Of a stretch of DNA of 64,000 nt, positions 34,873 to 46,720 are shown piece after piece (position 1 is the stretch's first letter; the number at the start of each line of letters is the position of its first letter). Below the pieces are notes generated by a model. It had not been told where the DNA came from. It saw only the letters and a program-made list of their open reading frames with translations, and made no database searches. The DNA lies in NCBI GenBank assembly GCA_002794775.1, contig NBAY01000005.1, positions 372,001 to 436,000 of the forward strand. Direction: 5' to 3'. Both the position numbers and the translations under genes were made by a program. The stretch comes from Porodaedalea pini (taxonomy: Eukaryota; Basidiomycota; Agaricomycetes; Hymenochaetales; Hymenochaetaceae).

Positions 34873-36477
34873 AGCGAGGAGTACGAGTATTCTTCCCGAC
34901 GGATGAGTTGATGCGGGTGCTTTTAACCGAAATGTACAACAAGAGATGTCAAAAGTCTTGTCAGAGAAAGCAGGAAGAGCGGGCGCGGTTGCTTGAAGTT
35001 GGAAGTGAAGGCCAAATCGACGATCACAGTAAAGGCTTGGAAAGGTAACTCGCTCTCACCCCCTTGATCATTTTAAATTCAAGTTGCACTGGCAGCTCTG
35101 AAATCCTCGCTTCAATTTCTTGCCAATGATGCTACAGACTCTTCAGCAAAAGAGTATAAGAACGTCTATGAACCCCTTAGTCGGTCCATACTCATCTGTC
35201 GTGCTGTTACAATACGACCAACTGATTTCTTCGTCGAAGATTTTTGATGCTCATTTGCCTATTCATGCGTGAATGACTCGGAAGAGGTCAACTTCATTCT
35301 TCTCGACGCAAGAGGACACGCAGAAGCTGCTTGAAATGAAACTTCGGCTTTGCCTTAATATATGATGCGAATTAATACAAACTCAAGTCTTCAATCGGCC
35401 GGTAAAGACTTCACACTTTCTGTAGTTTCAGGTCCGGCTCAGAGTCAGGACATGTATCCTCCATTGTCAGTAAAACCTTGTGGTTATCCGGCGCTTTCTG
35501 CTCCTGCGGTTGAAGCCCCACACCACTATGTCCTGTCCGAGACGTACTGTATATCTGTGCAGACATAAACGAGCATGCAACACGCAGTACGTTCTTTACT
35601 GGTCGACAAAACGATGCAGGTGCAATCAAAAGGACAACGCGCTTGAGCTTTGCTTACAATCACCCGCGGCGCGTAGGTACTACTCGTCCTAAACTCTCTA
35701 GCCAACGCTTTAGATCAACGACTCAAGACTGCGGGGGAGCCAAACTCCTTATTCAATCTTCCATATACACCCGTCTGTGAAGGGGGCTGCCCAAGCGCAA
35801 GGGAAGCGGGACATTGCCGGATCATGTGCAGGCGGGCTACTCGGCACGGACCCTACTAACAAAGATCTCAATATAACCCGAAGGCGAGAAAGAAGTCTCA
35901 GAGATGGCATTTAACTTCTGCGTCTCATTTCTGAAGATTGTACTCTCAAGAAGTGGTTGATTTCACCTCGTCACAGCCAAGGAAAACGATGCACTCTCCG
36001 ATCGGATTACATCACAAAATTTTGCATCAAATGATATACGCTTTTGGGAATGATAATGACGCAGTAATGATCGGACCAGACTAAATTAGGTTATATGTAG
36101 CTTTAATGGGATGACAAGGCTTCCTAAAGGCTTATAAGCATGCATAATAATTGTGCAAGGTTGTAAGGGTAATTTAAGACTTTCCACAAGGATATAAGGG
36201 CATGAAATAGTTGTACATATGTTTCATGCAAATGTAATGTGCTGGAAAGTCTGTCACTTCCATAATAAGCAAGGCGTAAGTTTTGCGAGCGTCTCATATA
36301 CTTGTGCAAGACTTTGGTGGTTATATACGATGCTTATAAGCATCTCTGCAAGTATTACACGGAAAGTATAATTGCATTAAATACCTGAAGAACTATGTTG
36401 TATAACTACAATTGCATTAAATACATGAAGAACTATGCCGTATAATTACAATGTATCCTATCCAATAATGAGTGATG
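34873..36477. other. Gene-free region
   Basis: About 1.6 kb without a supported gene. It probably includes the PRP17 promoter. At 36371 and 36411 a 40-bp sequence starting ATTGCATTAAATAC is repeated twice in tandem. The region 36060-36360 has several variants of CTTATAAGCAT and GGTTATA words. Small ORFs near 35360-35690 show no domain. Confidence 0.45.
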
Positions 36478-37178
36478 CTACAGCAGCGAGACGGGAATGT
36501 TACAGTGCATAGAGGGAATGCGATTGAAATATCGAACGAAGGTCTCAACGTAGAATGAGATCAAGGGACAGAAGTCCTTCACACTGGCACCTACGCTCGT
36601 GGGGAAGCCAGGCCACACCTTCAGAATGAGGAAAAGGGCCTCAACGGAGCCGTCGTCCAATTGTTCTCCCCAGTACTCCCTTATCAGCTTCCGTATGTCA
36701 GGAATGACAGTGGTCGAGCCGTCGGTGGTGCTGAGATAGATGCGGCTCAATAGAGCATTCCGTTGCCGATGCTCGTCCGTTGTCATGCATTTGCGTGGCA
36801 GGATCAGTTGATCGAGCGCATACAGCTCGTACCGGAATAAAAGCTCGGAAAGTTCCCACTGGACTTCCATTCGAAGGACCTTGTTGCGGCCTATGCAGTC
36901 CGTTGAGATGGATTTACCACGCCATACCTGCTGCTTAGTTCGATTGAATGGCTCCAAGTGGCACTCGACACCAAACACGACCTTGATGGTTGCCTTGTCA
37001 GAAATTCGTTGCCGTTTCGCAGGAGGCAAGTCACTCACGTCTGGCATGTCACGATCATGCGAAGAGAGAGAGATGTGACTGGCAGCCTGTCTGGATGGAC
37101 TGGCATCTAGTACTGAAGGCATCCTGTTGTAGATGCACTCTACGAATGGATCAGCGGTGTTCGGTGGGAGCGGCGTGG

Positions 37179-37183
37179 ACTTC
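37179..37183. repeat. Target-site duplication, left copy
   Basis: ACTTC immediately before the 5' LTR. The same five bases follow the 3' LTR at 43368-43372. Confidence 0.93.
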
Positions 37184-37576
37184 TGTTAGAACCTGAACTT
37201 TCACCTTTTCCTTTATTTTCCCTTTTACCATTTCCTTTATTATATTCGTCCTTTTCATTATATTTACCCATCTTACACAATCATTCCCACACTGCCTTCA
37301 TTCGTTCCATTCCCACTCGTTAGGTAATATAGTCTCACGGTCATCGCTATATAAGGTCTCAGGAATCGCATGAACTCCTTGTTCTGCTTTTCCTCTTACC
37401 TCCACGACGACCTAGGTGAGACTCGTCCCCCTTGTATTAGTTTAGACTTGTATTAATCCTCTTACCTCCACGACGACCTAGCGTGTCCCGAGTCTACGCT
37501 CGAGTACAGCACGTCCCAGACGACAGTCAGCCGAGGCCTGCCCAGTCCGAGTCGTCTCCCGGACTCCCGCCTAACA
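37184..37576 (+). repeat. 5' LTR of the Ty3 element
   Basis: 393 bp, from TGTTAG to CTAACA, with a TATA-like GCTATATAAGG near 37347. Inside, CCTCTTACCTCCACGACGAC occurs twice, 66 bp apart (37392 and 37458), followed once by CTAGGTGAGA and once by CTAGCGTG. Confidence 0.95.
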
Positions 37577-37926
37577 TAAAAGCAGAACCTCACCCAGGCT
37601 CATCCCCAGCATACGTCGTCGCTGTTGACTCGCCCTCACTCGGTCTAGAGGAGTACTCCCCTCGAAGGACCTGACGTGTAAACCCCTTAAACGACAACCC
37701 TCAACCCTGCCCGGATGTTTCCGGACGTCCGTGTATTAAGTAATCACTCCAACCAACCTTTCCCGACCCTGGCTCTCCGGATTAGCCTCTGGTGGAGCAC
37801 GCACCTGACGTGGACGTGGGTAACCAGACGAGTACAAACTTCAACGACAATCTCGTTTGTGATCTCACTCGGATCCTACCGCCTCGTCATCAACTTCGCT
37901 GACGAACCCGCTCAACGTTGGCGTAA

Positions 37927-39348
37927 CCCCGGTACCAACGCACACCCGATCCCTGTTCCTCCTCCATCGTCAACATAGATCTCGACGAGGAACAACGTCG
38001 TGCTCTCCCGCCTCGTTCCTGGTTCACGGTTACTCAAACAGGCGTTGAATACGTTATCTGGTGGCGTCCAGAGAAAGGACTCTGGTATTCGACGCTTGAA
38101 GGAGGAAGAAGATTAAAGTGGGCTCCTGCGCCGATAGATCAGACAACCCCGATTTCGCCATCGCTTTCGACGTCAACCATTCTCCCACCGATCCCAGGAC
38201 CGTATAGAGAAGCGCGACGAGATTCATCACCACCGACCCCCCTTGAGCGACAAATGGACGCGCCTAGAACAACAATGTCGACGGGAAGCTTCAGCACACA
38301 ACAGTTGGAACAAATTGCCGCGATCGTAGCGGGCGCCTTCGCTCACCAAGCCGCAAACACCCCAGCGGGCCCTAGTACCGCTGCTGTACCGAACATCGAT
38401 GTCGCCCGACCACGTGAATTCACTGGTGGCGACGATTACCTTGACTTCAGACGTGAAGTCCTTCTTTTCGTATCCGCAAATCCAAGTTGATACCCTACGT
38501 CAGAGAGTAAGATTTATGTAGCTCTCTCCTACCTGAAGGGCGGTAATGCGGCAACGTGGGCGCAGAACTACGTCGAAGAGTCGACAACGTTGGGAATTGT
38601 CACCTTCACCGACAGCTGGGAAAGATTCCAGGAACGACTCGACGCCTCGTTCGACGACCCGAATCGCAAGGAGAAAGCGCTGAAGGATTTCCGAGATAAG
38701 GTTCAGAAGGACCTAACCGCGGACGAGTTCTTCCAGAAGTTCGACGTGATCATTAAGCGCGCCGAGCTGAAAGACGACAGCGTCATCTGCGATCGCCTCA
38801 AGCGAGCGATGAACATCGAGGTGGTCCGTGGAGTGCTAAGGTTGACGCCAGTCCCAACGAAATACGAGGATTGGAAGAACAAGGCGATCGAAATAGACCG
38901 CGGCGAACAGCAGATTCGCGCTATCCAACGAGGACGCGCCTTTCTTCCCCCTCCTCGCCTACCACAACAAGCACCCCCAGCTCGCCGTCAGGTAGTGGCC
39001 CCTCACGTCGATAGACGCGACGCGACCGGCGTCACCTTTGGAGGCGCTGGTCAGCCAATGGACGTCTCAATGAACGAGGCACAATGACGACGCGCGTGCT
39101 GGATCTGTGGCGGGTTGGGCCACTTCAAGGACAAGTGCCCGCAAGTGAAACCGATCATCCAGCGCATGCTGGAACTGATGGCGCCAGGCAAACGTCGTGT
39201 CCTCGCCGACGAGCTCGGAGCGATGAAGGAGTCGGCCTTCGAGGAAGTCGTAGACACTCGGAGGTCGACTGTGGAGGACTATGTGGAGGAAGAAGACAAT
39301 GACGAAGAGGTCGTCGACTCGCAGGGTTTTGCGAGTGGTCAGGCGTAG
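37927..39348 (+). pseudogene. Ty3 gag (with in-frame stops)
   Basis: The frame carrying gag is open from about 37927. The first ATG that leads into recognisable gag is at 38254 (MDAPRTTMSTGSFSTQQLEQ), and the open frame upstream hints at an older, longer N-terminus lost by a frameshift near 37965. A retrotransposon gag core follows: GGDDYLDFRREV, LSYLKGGNAATWAQNYV, WERFQERLDASFDDPNRKEK. Then comes a CCHC zinc knuckle (CWICGGLGHFKDKC near 39100) and an acidic tail ending in TAG at 39346-39348. TGA stops at 38488-38490 and 39085-39087 interrupt it; the second looks like CGA changed to TGA within an arginine run before the zinc knuckle. Confidence 0.85.
39324..39330 (+). promoter_or_regulatory. 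Putative -1 frameshift site GGGTTTT
   Basis: The heptamer G GGT TTT lies in the gag frame (codons at 39325 and 39328) 16 bases before the gag stop and inside the 39303-39348 overlap where pol is open in the -1 frame. This matches the X XXY YYZ rule. A shift here would continue into the pol frame (CEWSGVAIGATDREEQ). I have not checked for a downstream pseudoknot. Confidence 0.6.
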
Positions 39349-42300
39349 CCATCGGGGCGACTGACCGAGAAGAACAAGGGACTTCGACTTTGGACTCGTT
39401 AAAATATAACCAACCGTCTGTACAATACATAAATGCGAATGACGTCGATGGTTTTCCCGAGTACAAGGTCCCCACCGGTGTGAAGGAAAGTGAAGAGTAT
39501 GAGCAGCTGTTCATGAGAGGAACTGGCGGACGCCAGCTGGACCTTCTCCTGAACGTCGAACACAGCGTGGAAGGTGAAGTGAGGGAGGTGGACGCACACG
39601 CGCTTGTGGATTCGGGATGTACGGGATCGTGCATTGACGTGAGATTCGTCGAACGGTATGGATTGGAAACGAAGCGTTATATCCGGCCCCTTGCGGTACT
39701 CAATGCCGACGGCACACACAACGAAGCCGGGTTGATCGAGGAGTACGTCGACATTGAACTTACAATTGGTCACCATAAGGAACGGATCATCCTGGCGGTA
39801 ACCTCACTGGCATCGTCTAACATCTTCCTGGGGTACGACTGGCTTCGACGACACAACCCAGAGGTCGACTGGAAGACGGGTACACTTGACTTTACGCGCT
39901 GCCCGAGCGAATGTGCGATCGAAAGGAAGCAGGTGGAGGACCTAGGCAAGGTGAAGGAGGAGGTAGAACAGATGAGGAGGGTGAGTGAGATGCGAATGGA
40001 CAAGGCGTCCTGGCCCGCATACCTCAACGACTACGCCGACGTTTTCAGCGAAAAAGGTTTTGAGAAGCTGCCGGAACACCGACCCTGGGACCATGTCATC
40101 GACTTGAAGCCCGACTTCAAACCGAGCGACTGTAAGATCTACCCGCTCACGCCAACTGAGCAGCAGTCACTCAAGGACTTCCTTGATGAAAATCTGAAGT
40201 CGGGTCGCATTCGACGGTCGATATCGCCCATGGCGTCGCCCTTCTTCTTTATAAAGAAGGCCGACAAATCGTTACGCCCGATCCAGGATTACCGTAAGCT
40301 CAATGATGATACGATCAAGAACAAATATCCCCTCCCTCTCATTGACGAACTCGTCGACAAGGTCAAGAAAGCAAAGTACATCACTAAGCTTGACCTCCGC
40401 TGGGGGTACTACAATATCCAGATCCGCGAGGGTGACGAATGGAAGGCAGCGTTTTGCACGAACATGGGCCTCTTCGAACCAACGGTCATGTTTTTTGGCC
40501 TTTGCAACGCGCCGGCCACGTTCCAGGCCTTTGTCAACCACATCTTTAAGGACCTAATCTACGCGAACTTGATCATCGTATACCTCGACGACATCCTGAT
40601 CCTCTCAGAAACCATTGAGGAGCATATCGACACGTCGAGGCGCGTACTCCAGATCCTCCGAGAAAATGGCCTGTACCTGAAGCCGGAGAAGTGCGAGTTT
40701 GACGCCAAGGTCGTCAAATACCTCGGCCACATCATTGGCAATGGTGAGATCAGGGCTGACCCGGCAAAGACGGAGGTGATTGCGAACTGGCCAGTCCCAC
40801 GGAACCTCAAGGAGCTGCAACAGTTCCTCGGTATGGGAAACTGGCTAAGATGGTTTATTAAAGACTACAGCAAGGTGGTCCGACCGTTGACGTCATTAAC
40901 GGGCAAGAAGGACTGGGTATGGGAGACCGAACAGCAGGAAGCGTTCGAGGAGCTGAGACGACGTCTCTGCTCACCTCCAGTCCTAGCCATAGCCAATGAT
41001 GAGGGCCCTTTCCACGTAGAAGCGGACTCGTCGAACTTTGCGCTCGGTGGTGTGTTGTTGCAGAAGCAGGAAGGGAAGTGGAGGGTGATCGCCTACAGGT
41101 CAGAGGCACTTGAACCAGCGGAACGAAACTACGAGATCTATGACAAGGAGATGCTCGCAATTGTTTCGGCGCTCAAGGAGTGGCGGCAATACCTCCTTGG
41201 CGCTCGCCACAAGATTGAAATCTGGTCCGACCACGCCAACCTCACCTACTTCAGGTCGGCGCAGAAGCTGAGCTATCGCCAAGCTCGCTGGCGGACCGAA
41301 CTTGAAGAATTCGACTTCCACCTCGAACACAAGTCGGGCAAGACGATGGGCAAGGCCGACCTGCTATCGCGTATGGCGGGCTATGATCAGGGCAAGGATG
41401 ACAACGATGGGGTCGTGTTCATCAAGGATAAGTGGTTGAACCGTGGAGTGGTGCGGACATCGCGCGACGAGGTGGTGGAACGAGTGGGTGAAGCGCAGAG
41501 GGCGCAGGACGAGTCGGAGAGGCCGACGGGAATGACAGAGGTCGACGGATTGTGGTGCATGAAAGACAAGGTATACGTGCCATCGTCAATGAAGGAGGCC
41601 GTATTACGGGAATGTCACGACTCGGTACTGGCTGGACACCCAGGAGCGTCGAAAACGGTGGAACTCATCCGACGAGACTTCTGGTGGACGTCGATGTTCT
41701 CCGACGTCAGAGCGTATGTCCGAGGGTGTGATCGCTGCCAGCGAACAAAGGCTCTGAGGGCATCGAGGTCGAGGCCACTTCACCCGAACACGGTCCCAGA
41801 AGGCCCATGGGAAATTGTCACGGTCGACCTCATCGGAGAACTCCCGGACTCCAAGGGACACAACGCAATCTGCGTTTTCGTCGACAGGTTCTTGAAACAG
41901 ATGCACGCGATTCCGACGACGACAAGGTTGTCGGCGGAAGGCATGGCTCAACTGTACCGCGACCATGTCTTCCGCCTCCACGGCTTGCCAAAGAAGATCA
42001 TCCATGACTGAGGCACGCAGTTCGACGCATCGATGATGAAGGAGCTGTACAAACTCCTACACATCGAAGGCAACCCGTCAACGGCGTATCACCCACAGAC
42101 AGATGGTCAGACGGAACGCGTTAACCAAGAGCTTGAACAATATCTTAGGCTCTTCATAAACCATCGACAATCAGACTGGAAGGACTGGCTCCCCCTCGCA
42201 GAGTTTGCGTATAATAACCGCGAGCATTCGGCGACGAAGATGTCTCCTTTCTACGCGAACGCAGGACGTCACCCTTTAAGCTTTGACAAGACACGAACCT

Positions 42301-42962
42301 CGTCTGCCAACATGTCGGCGGAAGAATTCGCGAAGCACATAAAGGAGACTCATCGGGTTGCGAAAGACAACTTGGTCAAAGCGGCGGACGACATGAAACG
42401 CTATCACGACCGGACAGCAGGGATTTCAGTTGAGTACAAGGCTGGGGACAAGGTTTTCCTTGACGGGCGAAACATCAGCACAGACTCGCCGACAAAGAAA
42501 CTCGCTGACAAATGGTATGGCCCCTTCGAAATCGTCGACAAGGTGGGAGCAAGCGCATACAAGCTCAAGCTCCCAAAGCGATGGAAAAAGGTCCACCCGG
42601 TCTTCAACGAAGCACTGCTAAAGCCTGCCGTCGAACCGTCCTTCGAGAGCCAAAGACAACCAGCACCGCCGCCACCCGACATCATCGACAACGAGGAGGA
42701 GTACGAGATTGAGGAGGTTCTAGACTCGCGTCTGCACCGAGGGAAACTACAGTACCTTGTCAAGTGGGTCGGCTACAATGAACCTACTTGGCAGCCTGAG
42801 ATGGACTTCGGCGAGAACGCGAAGGAGGCGATCGCTGAGTTCTACCTCAAACATCCCGGTGCACCTCGAAAACTCGACATCCCTCGTCAACGACTCCGTC
42901 CGCTCTTCGTCGACACTGAGCCTGACGACCGCGATCATGGTTGGTCGGGACGCCCAACCTTG

Positions 42963-42971
42963 AAGGGGGGG
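42963..42971 (+). promoter_or_regulatory. Polypurine tract
   Basis: AAGGGGGGG three bases before the 3' LTR, the expected plus-strand primer site. It overlaps the last pol codons. Confidence 0.8.
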
Positions 42972-42974
42972 TAA

Positions 42975-43367
42975 TGTTAGAACCTGAACTTTCACCTTTT
43001 CCTTTATTTTCCCTTTTACCATTTCCTTTATTATATTCGTCCTTTTCATTATATTTACCCATCTTACACAATCATTCCCACACTGCCTTCATTCGTTCCA
43101 TTCCCACTCGTTAGGTAATATAGTCTCACGGTCGTCACTATATAAGGTCTCAGGAATTGCATGAACTCCTTGTTCTGCTTTTCCTCTTACCTCCACGACG
43201 ACCTAGGTGAGACTCGTCCCCCTTGTATTAGTTTAGACTTGTATTAATCCTCTTACCTCCACGACGACCTAGCGTGTCCCGAGTCTACGCTCGAGTACAG
43301 CACGTCCCAGACGACAGTCAGCCGAGGCCTGCCCAGTCCGAGTCGTCTCCCGGACTCCCGCCTAACA
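42975..43367 (+). repeat. 3' LTR of the Ty3 element
   Basis: 393 bp, identical to the 5' LTR except for three transitions near 43134, 43138 and 43158. All three are CG in one LTR and CA or TG in the other. Confidence 0.95.
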
Positions 43368-43372
43368 ACTTC
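43368..43372. repeat. Target-site duplication, right copy
   Basis: ACTTC directly after the 3' LTR, matching 37179-37183. Confidence 0.93.
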
Positions 43373-45019
43373 ATGTAGTCGCCGTGCACAATGGTCTTCC
43401 AGTCTTGCAGCCTGCGCCATATTGACTTGTCGAAGATGCCGCCTTTGAGGAGCATATCAATCAATGTAGGCTGTATATGGATGTAGTTGAGATAAAGATC
43501 CGCCGTCTTTTCTGTGCTGGGGTGGATGAGCAGGAAAGGTGGAGGGAGTGGGTAGAGTGCAGCGTGGGTCTTGTTCTGGCCTATGGTGCCAAGTTTCGTC
43601 AGACTGCCCAACACGACCTTGTGGTACGAAGGCAGGTCCGGTCGACCAACAACTCCATTCGGTATGTGGAGGATACAAGCGTAGTTAATGTAAGGCTCGC
43701 TTTGCGCCTTCTGCTTCCCCTTGTTCTTTGCCTTTTCTTTCTCGGCCCTCTTCTTGGAGCTCTTCTTCTTCTTTGAAGGTACGTTCACCTGGGATGCTGC
43801 GTCAGTGGAAGGGTCTGAAGACAAAGGTATTGAAGGAGGAGCCTGAGTGTGTTTCGTAGCAGACGACAATGACGAAGGATGACTGAAAGCGGGAGCTCCG
43901 GGTTGATGATTCTGAAAGCCGTACATTTGCTCGAGGAGCTCGCTGATGTTATCTTCCACCATGAACTGACTCCTCGACAGATCTCGCAAATGTGCATCCA
44001 GTTGAAAGCTAAAGCCGTCATGAAGAGGCCTTCCTTTAAATTGGAATAAGCCGCTTTCAATGTACTTCGACCATGGAACACAATCCTGGATGGCAAAAAT
44101 TTTTCCATCTAACTGTTCATGCCGACAAATGAACCACACAGGTATACCGATCCGATAGAGGTGGTTGACAATGGAGGGCTCAGTAGTGAATGCACCACGA
44201 ACAGGCAGGATATCTGTTTCATAGGATTGCTTCAACTTGATGCACGGCAGCATGACATCGAGGTACATATGCAGCCCATGCAGTTCGAGAATGGAGCACT
44301 GGATGTTGCGTACAGTGAACAATGTCTGCCACCAGCTGCTTTTCAGGAGGTGAAGGCGCTCGACTCCAAACTGGCCCGCTTGCAAGCACCGCCTGTATGT
44401 CTTGTCCATTCCATCGTCGGACCCTTCTTGCCTGCATATCGAGCCACTAGTTCGCGTTTTCGCCGCTATCAAGAGCAGTGCGGTTTCCAAATTGTCGATA
44501 AGTTCTCGATGCAACCGGCCAACTTGCATCTGCGGTTCGTTGTCATGCCAGTGCTCCTTGTTACCATCCTCGTCAAGCAGGAGGACCTCCGTAAAGTCCT
44601 CAGACTCTTTGGGATCATACAAAGGAATGTCTACGATGAGAGAACAAAGGCGCACAAAGCTACCCGTGGTGTTATTCACATCGAACAGGATGCAAGCGTG
44701 ATGGATGGAAGTTTTTGAGAAAAATTGGGGCCATTGGCTGTATTCATGACCTCCCCAAAAGCCATCGACATGTTTGAGAACACCAAGTTTCTCATTCACT
44801 ATTGGGTATTGCGGTACCCAGTTTGCATTCGGACTCGAGATGATGTTCTTGTTATACTGCATATCTGCCAAAACTCGGGCATCTAGGGCTCGTACTGGGT
44901 ATACACTCTCATCTGCGTGTGAATACTTTAGAATGCATTTCAGAATCAGCAGCTCGCAAACGTACCGAGATCATGCATCTTTTTCAAAGGTAAGGAATTC
45001 TGTTGTTGTCCTTCACTCC

Positions 45020-45190
45020 TCGAATGATGCTCATCGCCCCACGAGCCAGGCTCATTGCTCCATGAGCCAAGCTCTCCATCCCACTGGTACGAGCCTTGCT
45101 CCTTGCGCCCCGAGCCTTGCTCCTTGCCCCACGAGCCAAGCTCCCACTGGCACGAGCCTTGCTCTTCGCCCCACGAGCTATTCTCGCCAT
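45020..45190. repeat. Coding minisatellite
   Basis: Degenerate 18-21-bp units of the type CCCCACGAGCCTTGCTCCTTG. On the minus strand they encode the repeated GSWGKEQ/GSWSNEP/GSYQWDG N-terminus of the split gene. Confidence 0.8.
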
Positions 45191-45227
45191 TCGTACCATA
45201 CCAAGAGTAATCACCTCCGCTTGACAT

Positions 45228-45956
45228 CTTGAGATAGGTCGGTCGCAAGTTACGTGGTCGACGAAGGATTGAAATTTGGAGAACTTCGAGAAAGCCTTGA
45301 CATAGGATGAATCAGGATTGGACTGAAATGTCTTTGAAAACGTTCGAGCCTTCAGCGCATTCAAATAAGCAACTTTCTATGACACACCTCGCAATTTCAA
45401 TCTGCCTCTCCGCGGAGAAAGCCTTGAAGTGTTGGGCCCTGAAGACGATGACCTTCAGCTCAGCAAATACGAATTGTAGCCGCTGAGATACACAAGACGG
45501 TTTGCTACTGCAGACCGTCGATGATATGTCCACGAGTATGCACTAGGCTGACTCTTAGGGACTTCGTGATGGTCGGGTGGGTTCTTCGGGCGGTGGTAAC
45601 GGGTTGATTGATGGTGGGAGGCAACTTGAAGTTGACAACGAGAGCGGCAGCGGCGATGATCGACTTTGGACTGAGTCGTCACGTGCCGGAGTACGTGGGA
45701 ACGCACACGCGACTCGCTCCCAACTAGGCTCAGGCCCCACTGCCGCAAGCCTGACTCTCACACCGATGTCTCCCTCCCCCCTATCTCATTCTCCACGACT
45801 GTAGCCCTTCGACCGTCCTCAATCTTTTACTTGACCACGACCAAGCACATGCTCAACGGCCAGATTACGAGTAGTAGGTGCGATCATGCTACCTTGCTAG
45901 ACTGAGCTTGCGAAACAGCATGGACCACCGCTCAGGTTTGGTAAGTAACTGTTTCC
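45228..45956. other. Upstream region, no certain gene
   Basis: Likely promoter of the split gene. Short minus-strand ORFs at 45533-45312 and 45761-45555 have no recognised domain; a 5' exon cannot be excluded. Confidence 0.4.
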
Positions 45957-46405
45957 TTTTCTTTCTGCATAGTCAATAACTCATGGGCTTTGTTACTTGC
46001 GTGAGCATCTGCGTACCGCTCGAACGACCGACACACCAAGGATCAGCAACACATCGGGGATCAGCGATGTTATCCTCCAGTGGATCATTTTCCCATCCGT
46101 TGACAACGAGTCGACACGGCCAGATAATGATCACAAAGACTTTCGTGGATTCGAGAACAAGACACTCGCAAAGCTCCTGGCCCCTGCAGAGGTTCAGCCG
46201 CTCACTCCGGAGTAAGTACTTTGAGATAATCCTCCAGTGGATCATTTTCCCATCCGTTGATATGAGTCGACAACAGCAGCTGTCATAGCAAGCCATGATA
46301 TGGACTTCGTGCATTACCCAACAAGTTTGAGCACTAGAACTCAAGAAAGAGGTCCGTATACTAAAACATATCATATTGCTTTACCGGCTGACCATTGACA
46401 GCCAG

Positions 46406-46638
46406 ATCAAGCAAATACTGGGATCTGAGCTTTCTGGGATCAGGACGGGATTTCTCGCTGTCTTGAGCCTTCTTTCACCTCGTCTTTCGACAAGTGCTCC
46501 CAGGCTCGATAGCAACCGCTGTCATAGTATAGCCAACCCTGCCGTTGTCGCCAGCCTAGTGCATGCAACAGGTGGGGTGGAGTATGCAGTACCGCAAACT
46601 ATAGTTAGTGGTGCTGTTTTTTGATAGGGTGAAGGATG
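46406..46638 (+). repeat. Repeat X, copy 1
   Basis: About 233 bp from ATCAAGCAAATACTGGGATC to GGGTGAAGGA. It is near-identical to 47748-47981 in the same orientation. Here it runs straight into repeat Y. Confidence 0.88.
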
Positions 46639-46720
46639 CGCATCGAACATACATCGTCATGTCAGGCAAGATATTACAATTGATTCAAAAAGAGGTGTGT
46701 ACTATTCTTTCTTCTGTCTT
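46636..46720 (+). repeat. Repeat Y, copy 1
   Basis: About 85 bp from ATGCGCATCGAACATACATC to CTTCTGTCTTTCT, matching 50374-50461. Confidence 0.85.

Larger units (their letters stand above)
39303..42974 (+). pseudogene. Ty3 pol: protease, RT, RNase H, integrase, chromodomain
   Basis: Pol is open from 39303 in the -1 frame relative to gag. The protease active site is VDSGCTGSC near 39607. The RT has FFIKKADKSLRPIQDYRKLN, TKLDLRWGYYNI and the YLDD box (YLDDILILSE near 40580). RNase H has HVEADSSNFALGGVLL and YEIYDKEMLAI. Integrase has the HHCC zinc module (H-x-GHPG, then CDRCQRTKA) and the DDE core (VTVDLIGELPD, then GTQF, then PQTDGQTERVN). The chromodomain near the C-terminus reads EIEEVLDSRLHRGKLQYLVK and WVGYNEPTWQPE, and would bind methylated histone H3. 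A TGA at 42009-42011 falls in the integrase just before GTQF, where relatives read DRGTQF. The TAA at 42972-42974 abuts the 3' LTR. Confidence 0.93.
37184..43367 (+). mobile_element. Ty3-type chromovirus, complete with both LTRs
   Basis: A 6,184-bp element on the plus strand, inserted antisense into a host gene. It has 393-bp LTRs differing at three positions, a gag region with a zinc knuckle, and pol in the order protease, RT, RNase H, integrase, chromodomain. A polypurine tract lies directly before the 3' LTR. The integrase-after-RNase H order and the C-terminal chromodomain place it among the chromoviruses (Ty3 group). In-frame stops in gag and integrase make this copy defective. No clear tRNA primer-binding site follows the 5' LTR (TAAAAGCAGAACC), so priming may differ from the usual tRNA type. 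Confidence 0.95.
36478..45227 (-). pseudogene. Protein of unknown function, split by a Ty3 element
   Basis: On the minus strand the gene starts at 45227 (MSSGGDYSWYGTNGENSSWG) with a repetitive Gly/Trp/Ser/Gln-rich N-terminus. An intron (donor GGTACGT near 44969, acceptor ACGCAG near 44920) leads to DESVYPVRALDARVLADMQ. One long exon follows to 43368 and resumes at 37183, ending at 36478. The middle has RCLQAGQFGVERLHLLKSSW and GAFTTEPSIVNHLYRIGIPV, then a lysine-rich patch (SKKKKSSKKRAEKEKAKNKG). To my knowledge this resembles a widespread uncharacterised basidiomycete family; I do not know its function. Excising the Ty3 element and one copy of its 5-bp duplication restores an open frame (MKSTPLPPNTADP), so the host gene was intact when hit. 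The product would be roughly 830 residues. Confidence 0.8.

Noticed and set aside
44119..44718. 199-codon plus-strand ORF
   Set aside because: Antisense to the long open exon of the split gene, which restores a continuous frame across the Ty3 insertion.
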